The notes under the pieces: generated by a model
What the model was told of the DNA's origin: nothing
Databases searched by the model: none
What the model saw: only the letters and a program-made list of their open reading frames with translations
From: Mytilus edulis
Lineage: Eukaryota; Mollusca; Bivalvia; Mytilida; Mytilidae
NCBI RefSeq assembly: GCF_963676685.1
Contig: NC_092354.1
Location: 73,111,335-73,175,334, forward strand
Direction: 5' to 3'
Length of the DNA stretch: 64,000 nucleotides
Made by a program: the position numbers and the translations under genes
Shown here: piece by piece, positions 23,001-34,500 of the stretch
How positions within the stretch are numbered: the stretch's first letter is position 1
How the letters are laid out: each line of letters starts with the position of its first letter

Positions 23001-26000
23001 ATGAGAGTGAGAAAATAAGGTACACATATTTCATTACTATTATAATCTGTTTCTTTCCATGCACATACGATCGCAATAATTCAGTGTGGTTCGTTTTGTA
23101 CAGTCTTTATATGATGTGTTTTTGACCTAATGTAAAAATTGTTCATGACAATAATACCACTCACAAGTATAAACAATACAAACATAAAAAAATGAAAAAG
23201 CAAATATACCATCACTTACAATTAAATCAAAAGCAGCACAGACTCCTATTTACAAAACTAGATACAAGCAGGTGTGTGTAATCAGTATTTATTCAAAACG
23301 AAAAATTAACACAACAACACTCAAACTAGAGGTCGACAATAAACTGTACATGTCTCCTTTCCGTTATTTAAAGATCGATTGTAATTAAATCCTTTACTAA
23401 AAACACTAAATTTTTGATTGATCAGTGATAAGACGCCAAATGTATAGTAAGAGGATATGCAAGTACCATTTCAATATCTTTTTGAAGCTCCTTTATAATA
23501 TGGTATGCATTAAGAAACATGTCGGCATGAAAGGATCATAGTGTGCTCCAATGGCTATGCTATGTTGAAAAGAAGGCACAGGATGATAAGGATATATCAA
23601 TTAATGAAAACATTAGACAATTGTGGTATTATTTAATGTAATACCGTGAATTTTTTTCACTCAACAGTTGTAACTGTGACGTACTTAATTTTTATCATGA
23701 AACATACACTGATCCCGTTGTCAAAACAATAATCTTTCAGATTAACCTACGATGTGTGTTCATTTGATCGAAAGCAAAGAAAGTTATTTTTAGCAAACAG
23801 TTTAAAAGATCTGATAGACCAAGGTAAATAATAAATGTTAAATGATACTACAACAGATCTTCATTACGACACAGAATGTGTTTTCTGCGATGCATCAACT
23901 ACGAAGCATTTAGATAACCGAGCAGAGTAACTGTTGAGACAAAATCAAGACAATGGCAATACATATTGGTCAACCAATACATGTAATGCATTATACATGT
24001 AATTTTGTTTTATTGTGCAAACTTAACTTCATTAATTGAAACAAGGTTAAAATGTTTGCCACTTTTTAATATCAAAGTCATTATAATTCAAACTACAATT
24101 ATACGTTATAAAATCACAGTGCTTATCGACATGAAAAAACAACAGGAACTACGATATCAATATCTTCACGTTTATATCAGTAAATCTTTTCCTAGGTAAA
24201 AATAAACTATTCCGTATTTTAAGATGAATTTGTGTTTCTCTTAAAATATATATATTGAGCTGCATTTATATACATTTGTAGTACAACATATCTTTGAACA
24301 AGAAGATAATTATTTGTGTCTTGAGATGGACGGTACGGTAATTGATGATGATATTTCGCTGACTGCTGTTGCTGGGCAACAATTGATGTCAATGAATGAA
24401 ACCACCGGGTGGCGATCAGTGAACCCCGGAGAGATAACGAAGAGTTTGTCTGAATTGAAAACTGATGAGCAATCCAATGACAAAAAGTGAGTACATTTAA
24501 AGTCATACATTTTAAAGGTCATGTTAAAGTCGGATAATTAATAGATGTAGCTACATTGAAATACGTGTGTCAACTTTTGCCTGAATATTTCATGCAGACG
24601 ATGGTAATTTCATTTATTTGTACTGTAGTCATGTCAAGTAATTATTTTATTTCAGTGTTATATTCAACATTGCCATAAAAGCGCGAGGTTTAAATAGCCA
24701 CAAAACAAGGTTTCACCCATCATTTTTTCTTAAAATGTCCTGTACGAAATCCGGAAAATGGCAGTTGTTATCTTACAATTCGTTTCTATGTGTGTTGCAT
24801 TGACTTTTGTTCTTTGTTGTACTTAGTTTTTTTTGTTATGACGTTGTTTTCCTTTAATAGTTGATGTGTTTCCCACGGTTTTAGTTTGTAACCCGGATTT
24901 TTTTTTTCTTTCAATCGATTTATGACTTTCGAACAGCGGTATACTACTGTTGCCTTTAAATATTGTTTGTCTGAGACATATGAAAACGTATTAAGAAATT
25001 TGAGACATATTATATCGTAAAAGGAAATATGAGACATATAATATATTATAATGAAATTTGAAATATACTAATTTAATCGTATAAAGAAATACGAAAAATA
25101 TTGTATTCATATAATTTAAGGAAATGGTGAAAACTGAACGTCATGATCCCATCGATAATCAATAGATGTATCTGTATTAAAACATTGCTTGCGTCAACGT
25201 TTGTCTGAATATTTCATGCAGACGATGGCGCTCGATTAGTAAAAAAAAAAATCAAAGAGATTGACTGTGGCTAAGACATATATTCATCTGTCGGCTTTTG
25301 TAATTTTCTAACGAGTTTCATAGAGATGCACCTGTATGGCTTCACGGGTTTAAATAAAAACAAACCTTATTCCGTTTGCAATTATGAAGTTCAATAATTA
25401 CAGTCAGTTATTTAGCTAAGCATAATTACTTGAATTAGTTTTTTTAAACAAATACTATCTTCAAATTCTAATTGACGCTTTCAATTTCAGTCCGGGTATC
25501 TATGATGAGTTTATTTTCATATTTTTATTTTATTTTACAGAGATTGTTACAAAGTATGGTCAAAAGACCTTCGTTATAAGAAAATAATATTTGCCAGTGA
25601 TTTAGTTGATTTACATATAAAAGGTATACACTATTTAAGTATAAATTCTACCAATTACATAATAACATTGTAATGACAGATGCTATGATACAATCAAAGT
25701 CACGACGTGCACAGCATGTACAATTTAGACACATGTGTTTCCCGGCAAATGGAACGAGACGCAATGTAAGCTAATATTGTTAGGATGCACAAATTTCGAA
25801 ATTAAACAATATATTTGCATAGTCTATATATATCACTACGTTTATGTTGAATACCTTTCAATTTCGAAACCAGGGACCTTAGTAGCGTGGTGGTATTGGT
25901 AGTCGAATGTCTGTATCTCTACCTTTCAACACGGAGTTTGATTCCAGCACTGGCAGATGCATTGTAATTGAATTTTAATTGACTTGGACTGTCATATCCC

Positions 26001-26875
26001 TACATTTAAGTAAAGGCAACAACACTATATCTCTGTTCAAAAGTCATAAATCGATTGAGAGAAAACGAATCCAGGTTACATACTAAAAGTGAGAGAATCA
26101 CATCAAATATAAGAAGAAAACAACGAAAAAACAGAACACAGAAGTGCAAAAACAAACAAACAACAATGCAAAATTCATAGAAACGAACTATAAGATAACA
26201 ACTGCTATATTCCTGGCTTTGAACAATTCATTTTAAGTAAACGTGATGGGTTGAACCTGCTTTTGTGGTTATCCAAACATCCGCGATTTATGGCAATGTT
26301 TGATAAGCCGCGGGTTTATTTATAATCTTCCTCTCAAACCTACATACGAATATAATTTCTATTTCCCATAAATGTTTGAAATTGATAGTGCCTTGACAGT
26401 GAGGATACCATATACTTTTTATATTGCAATACGAAATAAGAGTAAAAAACATTAAAATTGATGTGCATGTATTTGTCTGTTAGTTTATAAGTTTTCGACT
26501 ATGACTGTATACATTTTAGAACTTTAATGTTTTACATGCTATAGTGATACTTTAAAAAATGGCTTCTTTGAAGATATTAAAGCAAACACAAATACGAACC
26601 AACATACACTTTATTCTTTTTATGATGCTACTTGGAATTTTTTTTTAGCTGCAAAGGCTTTGTGTCTGCAACCACCTATAGAAATATCTCTTTTGAATGA
26701 TGATGTTCCAATATTTGATAATCAGCAACTCATACATCATAGAAAGGATATTTTGCTAGCAGTAGAAGCTGGTGATGCGTACAGTGTAGCTATGACGTCC
26801 GATTACACAGAAATTCCGGATGTACTCCAACAGACGCCATACAGACGGAATTATACGAATGACACGTACTTCTGA
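16931..26875 (+). CDS. Sushi/CCP transmembrane receptor with three tandem CIDE-N-like domains
   Basis: Eleven exons chain with GT/AG borders and unbroken phase: 16931-17009, 17750-17982, 19289-19424, 20146-20260, 21079-21138, 21948-22027, 22845-23019, 23741-23823, 24282-24486, 25541-25623 and 26649-26875. The total is 1476 nt, 491 aa plus TGA. Order: signal peptide (about 1-16), CCP1 (C28, C55, C69, C81), CCP2 (C85, C120, C135, C148), TM helix (about 160-181) followed by basic KFLLKRR, then CIDE-N-like domains at about 209-284, 294-367 and 390-463, then a short Tyr-rich tail with SDYTEI (467-472). CCPs bind complement-like ligands or carbohydrates. CIDE-N domains of DFF40/45 and CIDE proteins bind each other and polymerise. 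Inferred role: a plasma-membrane receptor whose cytoplasmic tail assembles CIDE-N filaments. The weakest junction is the exon-5 donor (GTTTGT). I know of no named protein with this layout. Confidence 0.82.
17336..17440 (+). repeat. Dispersed repeat fragment in intron 1
   Basis: 'cagaggctcctcattttgga' and 'gggttaaacatgttttgtaa' match the family at 12041-12535 and 52453-52870, same orientation. Confidence 0.6.
18234..18317 (+). pseudogene. CCP-like exon relic in intron 2
   Basis: An 84-nt phase 1-1 segment between CAG and GTGAAT encodes a piece ending in DADEGVYLECQG, which resembles the first half of a CCP. Its phase cannot be inserted between the flanking phase-0 exons, so it is probably a dead or unused exon. 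Confidence 0.3.
19060..19190 (-). repeat. Dispersed repeat fragment in intron 2
   Basis: Contains 'tttgctcattgttgaaggcc' and 'gtctcattggcaatcatacc', the reverse of sequence at 50665-50775. It ends in a T-rich run. It lies about 100 bp upstream of exon 3 of the receptor. Confidence 0.6.
20146..20260 (+). other. Exon 4: transmembrane helix
   Basis: Begins P-K-K-F-P-P-E-R-R-W, then an uncharged run (MTILAIAGPAALVLVVCVIV) and L-G-K-F-L-L-K-R. Strong acceptor TTTCTACAG and donor GTAATC. The basic stop-transfer end places the following residues in the cytoplasm by the positive-inside rule. Confidence 0.82.
21948..23019 (+). other. CIDE-N-like domain 1 (two exons)
   Basis: The first half (21948-22027) carries a basic RRTQKK and a SL-x-x-LK helix. 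The second half (22845-23019) carries YLKLVLEEDGSEI and KVLMVIDRNDKWKP. These align closely with the CIDE-N consensus: a basic first half, then LVLEEDGT-V, then VLMVL...W. The phase-1 intron falls after the helix. This is the best-matching of the three domains. Confidence 0.82.
23741..24486 (+). other. CIDE-N-like domain 2 (two exons)
   Basis: Exon 23741-23823 reads Y-D-V...F-D-R-K-Q-R-K-L-F-L-A-N-S-L-K-D-L, matching the basic face and helix of CIDE-N. Exon 24282-24486 reads YLCLEMDGTVIDDDISL, then QLMSMNETTGW. The phase-1 intron is at the same place as in domain 1. An acidic, Ser-rich linker (SLSELKTDEQSNDKK) leads to domain 3. Confidence 0.8.
24800..24962 (-). repeat. Dispersed repeat, inverted relative to the copy at 26018
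   Basis: Reads 'gtttgtaacccggatttttt' and 'cgatttatgactttcgaaca'. The reverse complement recurs at 26018-26260 ('aaaagtcataaatcgattga') and 14921-14990. Two inverted copies therefore flank exon 10 of the receptor gene. Confidence 0.6.
25541..26875 (+). other. CIDE-N-like domain 3 and C-terminal tail (two exons)
   Basis: Exon 25541-25623 (YKVWSKDLRYKKIIFASDL...) parallels the first halves of domains 1 and 2. Exon 26649-26875 has ISLLNDDVPIFDNQQL and DILLAVEAGD, a more diverged acidic half. The stop TGA is at 26873-26875. The tail has S-D-Y-T-E-I, which fits the (S/I/V/L)-x-Y-x-x-(I/V/L) inhibitory-motif pattern, and further Tyr residues at 481, 485 and 490. Confidence 0.72.
26018..26260 (+). 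repeat. Dispersed repeat in intron 10
   Basis: Partner of the inverted copy at 24800-24962; includes 'gattgagagaaaacgaatcc' and 'cgaactataagataacaact'. Confidence 0.6.
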
Positions 26876-27214
26876 CAATACCATATGTTTTAAATCAGAA
26901 TATTCCATTGGGTTTTATAAATCTAGCCCAAAAAAACGACATATTCATTAGTGTATAATAAGAGAAATGCATGTTTTTTTTCTACAACTTATCATATTGT
27001 GTGGGTTTTTTTCATATTCGAGTGTGTTACTGTGTGTTACTGTGTGTTCAGTTTAGCATCCGAAAGTATATTGTGAATGGTTGTGTACGTTGTAAAAATG
27101 ATTTTGTGATTTAAAAATAACACAGAAAAAACTGAGAATTTTCTCATTTCCTCAAATCATCTATTATCTTCTTGAAATAAGGTTTTTTAAACGTGTTTAT
27201 AAAATTATATAAAA

Positions 27215-27615
27215 AGATGTGATATGAGTGTCAATGAGACAGATCTCCACTTAGATCATAATTTGTAAAAGATGAACCATAGTAGGCCAAATTACTAGTG
27301 GAAAACAATTCAAACAGGAACCTGCTGTCTATTCTATATAAAAAAAAATAAGAAATGAGAAACACTTATAAACAACACCATTAAACGACAACCACTTAAC
27401 ATCGCCTTCCTGACATAAGACAGATGCAAACATATGAAATGGGTTTACACATTTTGATAAATACCGAACTACACCCTTACCTGAAACAGTAGTGTAACAT
27501 CACAAAATAGAAAGACACACTATGAAGTATCAAATTAAATGGTTCAACTCAATCAAAAAACATATTCACAAAAACAAATGAACATACACTGACCGAATAA
27601 ATTTGAACTATAGCA
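27215..27615 (+). repeat. Dispersed repeat, near full-length
   Basis: Starts 'gatgtgatatgagtgtcaat', continues through 'tttgtaaaagatgaaccata' and ends near 'caaatgaacatacactgac'. Layout and wording match an abundant mussel interspersed repeat as I recognise it. No coding potential. Confidence 0.5.
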
Positions 27616-28223
27616 CACCGTAAATACACCCATTTTTGTAATACTCATGATTGCAGACTAGCTATTTTATCCAGCAATAAATAGTTTTACGAATTGTTCA
27701 GTGGAGTTATCAATTAATTTAATTGAATTTCTTGACATTGACAGTTATGTACATGTTCATACAAGCTTCAGGCGATGATACATTATCACTTAAAATAGCA
27801 TCTACACCGATGCTGATATCCCACTTTATGTTATTTGTTTATTACCCAATTGATATAATTCACCTCATTCCGCAAATAAAGTTTTTCCAAGGATTTTCTG
27901 GTCTTTTTTTCCCCAAAACAGATAATACATTTTCATTAATCTGTCTATGGATCTGTCGGAAGTAGATATAATCTTTAACCCACACATTCCTCTACTATTC
28001 TCTTTATTTCAAAATTTTATTTTGAATGTTAATGCATTTACTTCTGTTTCCTGGATTAGAACAGAATACACATGAAGTATATCAACAACAGTACATCCTG
28101 AAACACTTTTTTCTATAACAGATGCATATATGCATACATATTAAAAACCAGGAAATAAGTGTACATTTTGTATAAAACATTTAGCATTCAACTTTTGAGC
28201 ATACATAAAAATAACAAAGGAAT

Positions 28224-28310
28224 AGGGAATGTGTCAAAGCGACCATAGAGCAGAAAACAGCCGTAGGTCACCAATGGTTCGTCAATGTAGCGAAAAAAAC
28301 ACCCGCACCC
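28224..28310 (+). repeat. Dispersed repeat fragment
   Basis: 'gggaatgtgtcaaagcgacc' through 'gtcaatgtagcgaaaaaaac' matches the 5' part of the 12041-12535 family. Confidence 0.6.
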
Positions 28311-29299
28311 GGTCTTTTTTTATAAATTGTTTTCCTATTTTCCTCTCTCATTCTTTTTGTTTTCTCTATTTGATATTGTTTTATTTGTCTTATATTGAGT
28401 CAAATATATTATTTGAGATATAATTTCAGAACATTTTTGTATTACCTTCAATATAAACAAAACTTTTGTTTAATATAAATTATATTCCATGTAACAAAGT
28501 ATATAGTTACATGAACAGTTTATTTTTACACAAAGTAATATAAGCATGATACTATCACTTATTGGAAACAAAATGTAGACCATTATACAGAATACCTCAA
28601 CATCAGCTTGTGTGATATTACTTATTATTCGAACATAAGCTTTCATTTTTGTTGCGTTGAATAGGATAGTTTTTTTCTTCAGAAACGTGTTAGAATATTA
28701 CAATTCGCAAATTAATATTATTCTAAAATGGCTTCTAGTTTTATTGGGCGAAAAATAATGTATTTAAGTTCAAGGACAAATGCAATGTGCAAATGTAACA
28801 CAAAAGATGACAATTTTTTGGAAGCTTTTTCTAATATGTTTGTTTTTGCTTTTTGTAGAGTTGTCAATCTTTCAAACTATTCATTTTTATTGAAAGATTG
28901 CTAACTATACGTTACTATATGTACTTCTGACATTAACACATGCAATTTTCAATATTTTTCAATATCTAAAATTTAAATTAAAAACAAGTTGTCTTGGACT
29001 TGCATTGCCATATCTATTTTCATACTCGTATTCGTATATGCTTTCCATGTTTTCCGATGCTTTCCAAACGCACTACAACCATATATTGAGTGTTTATACA
29101 TTATACCAGAGTGTAGGAGTTGGAGTTTCTGATACCAGACTTACTATTGTTTTATAATCTCTTTCTGTTACATTATAGCTATTCGGTGCATTTCGTTGTA
29201 AGCACTTGATTTTTTTTATCAATTATATTGCGTATTGGTGGATCTTATAGAGCACCAGATTTAGACATTGTGATAAGAGAAGATGAGATTGAGTATAAA

Positions 29300-29345
29300 T
29301 ATATAGGGAATATGTCAAGAAAACAACAACCCGACCAAGGAGCAA
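29300..29345 (+). repeat. Short dispersed repeat fragment
   Basis: 'gggaatatgtcaagaaaaca' then 'acaacccgaccaagg' matches the same family start as at 12060 and 52500. The ORF at 29228-29479 runs over it. Confidence 0.5.
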
Positions 29346-31212
29346 ATACAAAGACAGTCCATCGGGATGTTATTGTCGACAAGAAACTTAAAAGCTCAAT
29401 ATGGTTAAAATGTTTACCAAATTTGTTTTTTTCACCCCACATTATCATGAGTATTGCCCTGACAATGATTTTGATTTAATCGAGGTATGAGAAACGGTTA
29501 AAAATTGTCGAAGTTTATTCGACATAACATAGCAGGACAGTGTCCTTGTTGAAGATGCATGTTTTATCAGACCGACAACTTGCTTCTTTTTTCTCCCGCC
29601 TTTGTCAGAAAGAAAAATAAAGCAAATACCGTTGTTGTTGTTTGCGTCAAAAAAATGACATGTTAGACCTTATTACAGATCTCCAGATATAATCCGTATT
29701 TTTCCATGGTAACCATTTTAAATGCCAGATTTAAGTTGAACTTAAATTTTAGTCGGTATGATGACATTTTGATTCTCATATTGTTTTACTCTTGTTTAAT
29801 TTTTTTCTAAATTTGCAGATTTTAATTTTTTTTCAATTTTTGGCTAAAAATTGCAATTTAAAAGCCCCGTTCCTATAGCAACAGACCTATTATTTTTCAT
29901 TACGTTGAATTTCTCCGCTAAATAATAGATACAAAGGTAATGTAAGATTAAAAAAGTTATTGGTTAACTTTTAATTACATTTTTAATGAAAAAACTGATA
30001 AAAATTGGAAAATTTTACTTTTTTGTTTCCATAATTACCACCCTTGGAAACAAGATACTCAATAATTTTGTCTATAAATAAAAACTATGATATGTTGACT
30101 CAATGGAAAGTATTATGTCTTATTCCAAATTGGATGCGTAAGTTTGCTATACATCCTGAAAAAAAACTGTCTAAATTGGGTATTACAAATACCTGTTGAA
30201 CTCTTCCATGTATCCATGGTTCAAGTCAGGGTAACACGAAATATTTTGTATTTTTAAATTCCGTCATAATATCAATTTGTAATGATATTTATAGAAAAAA
30301 TAGATATTTTTTTTTCTATATATTCTTTTTAAGTGGTTAATAAAGCCCAAAGTAGACCTATTTCGTAGTTGAAAAGGAACAATTTTGAAGGTTAAATTAG
30401 AATATCCTGTTACCATGGCAACCATGGTCCAAAGCAACCATATCAACATTATTGTTTTCATTTATACGAAATAGTGTGATAACTGACAAAGTTTAAAGCT
30501 TTTCTGAGACTATGCATGCCACAGCCTATATCTGGCATGGTTGATATTTACAGATAATCAATGTTAATATCTAATACGATTTGGATTTACTTTTGGTCAT
30601 TTGCATTCGAATTTACCAGGAAGGTTGAGAAGCACCGTCTAATATTATAATGACCGAAACAAACATTGTTTTGATCGATATATAAATATATACATTAGAA
30701 GACGAAAAATGTTTCGCATCTTAGTTATGGTGATGTTTAATAGATATGAAAATAGCATTTTTTTTACTAGACTCAAAAGCTGAGTAGTACCACGTGTATG
30801 TGCCAGACGACACAATTTCATCGCCAATAGTATTATCATGATGACGCCGAGTATACTTGTGGCTCAATTTGTTTATGGTTCAAGCTTATTTCAAATGCTA
30901 AACATACCATTTTTTTTTTGATGGATTGACCCAACAGGACATTACAATAACACACTCTCGTACATACGTGTATACAATACTTCGACAATACATAGACTAT
31001 TACCTTGCAGAATGAAAATAAAAATGTTATTTATACAGTACATGTTATACAATAGTTTTTCATCATCTTCATACTGAGTTTGTTTTATCATTTTGTTTTC
31101 GCTTCATAATACAATCAATAAATACGATGAATGTATACCAGCAATATAATGTTAATTGCATCACAATACGTCATTTGATCACACAAATTAATACTATTGA
31201 ACGTTTTTCAAT

Positions 31213-31594
31213 TTAATTGTAAACAGGGTCTGCTTTTTTGTTTAGAGACTGAAGATAGTTCCCAGATACATCGTAGTCATCTTCTGTAATTCTCCTGTGT
31301 GCAATTCCGTAATCACCATCACAGTTGTTATGAACATTATGGCGTATTGTATGATCATACATGACATCAGAGTCGTCTTCGGTGCTCCGAAGATGTGAAT
31401 ACGTGTTTGACTCGTCTGTTGAAATGGCCAAATTAACTGCATGCGCTGCTGACATTTGTATTGCATCAGGGGAAATCATCATATTAGCTTGAGGGTTATT
31501 GGCTGATTCTGGTTGTCTCTCAGTTGTTGTATTCATGCTTGTCGTAACGTTGTCCTTACTTGATTTCTCAACATTTCTTGATTGATTACGTCTT
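31213..31594 (-). other. Cytoplasmic tail exon with multiple tyrosines
   Basis: Acceptor ATTTTTACAG; 126 residues then TAA. Begins with a basic stretch (RRNQSRNVEKSSK) as expected just inside the membrane. The second half has Tyr in acidic settings: TYSHL, DVMYDHT, GDYGIA, EDDYDVSGNYLQSL and a terminal PVYN. YSHL fits Y-x-x-L, but no full ITAM or ITIM is present. Likely phosphorylated docking sites, by inference. Confidence 0.75.
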
Positions 31595-34500
31595 CTGTAA
31601 AAATAAAAATAAAAATACGTGTTTTATTTAATTTATATGTATAACCTGTTTTACTGTATAGACAGTCTGAAGACCCGTGGTACATTGTATCTATTTGAAA
31701 GAGCAATGCAAATGCCCTTGACATTTTTCTCATTGTTTATTTGTCAACTTTAACTTTATGACATAGTTTATTTTCATATAAGGTAGGCATATCTGGTCGA
31801 TAGGTGTCATGTGTATTTTTTACCTTATCATCATTTTTCATTTCTCAGAGTAAAACTTTCAAGTATTCACGAAATTATATTTGAAAAAATCTAAATTTCT
31901 AAAGAAAGGTTTATCATTACATCAGCTATTTATCTACTTTTTGATTTAGCGATACCTATTGTTTGTATTACAAACAATTTTGATAAGAATCATACCTTAA
32001 TAAAACTCCAACAATAATGCTCATTATGAGCAAAACTCCAACAATTCCTCCAACAATGAAAACATATACTGGAATTCCTGTAAAGCAATTTAGTTATTTA
32101 TGTACATGTTTAAGTAGCACTTGGAGTGGTTATTGAATGGTATACTGATATGAATTAGAAGAATCGTAGTATTCCTTACTATGCAATTGGAGAAGAAATG
32201 AATTTTTAGACAAGAAACATGATACATGTGATTATTTCATAAGTTTAAACATATTTGTTTAAAGTGGATTGGGAAACAAGTTATTGCATCTTATATTATA
32301 CCCTTTCCACTTTACGGGTCCAAGTGCTGCCTTGTAGCGGCATTAGCCTGCTCTTTTTCGAAATCTACAAGGGTGTCTTTTATGTGCAAGAGCTATGGCG
32401 TTCTCCTTACACGGGTCAGCAATGTATCGTCCCCTTCCAACGGACTATCATCGTTATCTTAAGACCATACTCGCAAATGGTTCCAGGGAGAGCCGAAAAT
32501 TCGGTCCCTGAAATTTTCTCCCCGGGGATCGAACCAGAAACCTTTTGGTTAGTAGTCCGATGCACTTGCCACTACACCACGGTTCTCATATTTCTTTAGT
32601 TTGCGGAGTTTGAAGGACTTACTAATTTGATTAATTAAGACAGACACATGAACAGACGACGGGGCTTTGTTTTAAATTTTGTACTGCTTATTAAGTCAGG
32701 TAAACGGTATGCAAATTTTGCCATTTAGCATTCGTTGTACTAGAAATTATGAATATTGCATGACTGTCTGGACCAAAAAGTCTAAGAAAGTACTTTGGCT
32801 TTCGATGACAGTTTAGTATCACACAACACGAACAACAGCAAAGAATTAAAAAAAAATGTCGCCTAACAAAGATTAATTTGTTCTGTCGAATAATTGTCAA
32901 TTATTTACTATCACTTCAAAACCTTTTTATTAATCACGTCGGCCTTACATTCCACAGCAGCCACATCAAAATAATATCACGTGTTTGTTTTTGTTCTCAT
33001 CTCATTGTTAAATTTCTTGATCTGCGGCATATCACGGAGTGAGTAATTAATTAATTTAATTTGCAATTATCACAAATGTATTTTTGTTCATTTGCGTTTC
33101 AGTTCATTATTCATTTTATTTACCTTGATTAAGAGTTTTCATTGTTCGTTTTTGTTACACAACACAAACATACACATTCACATAAAGTAAAATATCCCCG
33201 CTTAAAGGCAATTCAGCATGTCCGAATCAGACGATTCGTCAACATCACGTTCCAGAACGTTCAACAAGAAAGGACAACAACATTTTGAGGATAAATATTC
33301 CAAACGAAACAAACACAAATGCAAGGCATATGATCAAACAGCAGACCACCTTCATCATTTTAAGTAAAATACTTATAGACTTAGCAACGCGACAAATTAA
33401 AAATCGAATCAATGATATAGCATTCGAAGAAAGATCAATAATTTTATCAAGCAGTTCAAAATCATCATTAAGATCATCTACAAGTTTTCGCCAAAGTCAA
33501 ATGAGCTCAGTCATATCACGAACAAGAGCAAAAGCAAAAGTAGCAACAACAAGATTAAAGTTTGTAGAATAAGACCTACCGGAAGCCAAACGCGAAGCTG
33601 GCGCAGCAGAAGCAGAAGTTGATGCATTATCAAAATCTCCGGAATCGTCAGGAACGTAAGTTAAATATGAATTGAACATACAATCAGAGCCATTGGATGC
33701 AAAAGCTCGGACTAAGACATACGTTCAACTATTAAACTCGGCAAAACAAGATGTGCAAACTGGAGACACACATAACAACCAACATATTGAATCTTCATAC
33801 CGTGTAACTGAGACAAATTTGGACCCGAGGGTCGAACCCTTTCTTTCGTCACAGTCAGTAGCAGGTGACTTTACTCGATATCTGTTGCAAAAAGATCTGC
33901 TTCTCTAAAGACTTTCACAGTTTGATGACCGACCAGAGACATATCTCACACGGAAAACGTCTTTCCGTGCTGTCATGAAAGAATTAAAAGTTACACCAAT
34001 GAAGGAATAAGATTTCTTAGTTAAATGGACAGGTCAAGAATCAAAACGACACGTCATAAGCATCAAATCCGTCAACGCATCAAATCCCTCTATAGATCTA
34101 AGCCGATAGGGGCAACGTCTCGAAGAACGATATGGATATCCCGAAATGTTAGAAGCGTCATTAAAACGGAGAGTTGAACAGTTTCCGAAATTAACTATAA
34201 AAGACAACAAGAAATTGTTCGAATTGTATGATCTTGCATCAGAAATCGATTCAATCAAGAGTATGGAAAACATGAAACCCCTTCATGGTCAATATGATTC
34301 ATCAATCGGAGTTAAACCAATGGTGAATAAATTACCACATAGTCTTCAGGAAAAATGGACCACAACAGCTGTTAGATACATGAACTATAATGATGTAGCC
34401 TATCCTCCATTTGGTGACTTTGTAGAATTTTACCGAGATCAGAGTCGTATCAAAACTAACCCAAGCTTCTTTAACGAAACAACACCATTCAAGAAAGAAA

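Larger units (their letters stand above)
26876..31212. other. Intergenic between the two receptor genes (tail to tail)
   Basis: No supported gene. It holds the 3' flank of the plus-strand CCP gene, repeat copies at 27215-27615, 28224-28310 and 29300-29345, and a region with several palindromic CCATGG and ACCATGG-type motifs (29700-30440). The minus ORF at 30264-30461 begins with a hydrophobic run but has no downstream partner exon. Confidence 0.55.

Noticed and set aside
24219-24522. Minus-strand ORFs of 95 and 70 codons
   Set aside because: Antisense shadows of the CIDE-N domain 2 exon at 24282-24486.
25865-25985. tRNA-like A and B boxes in intron 10
   Set aside because: The B-box-like GAGTTTGATTCC is degenerate and no cloverleaf can be drawn. 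At most a decayed SINE head.
30264-30461. Minus-strand ORF with a signal-peptide-like start
   Set aside because: Lies in sequence with repeated CCATGG palindromes. No donor or partner exon follows downstream.
32502-32595. A tRNA gene on the minus strand
   Set aside because: The boxes are good, but the acceptor stem does not close and the sequence continues as a SINE body.
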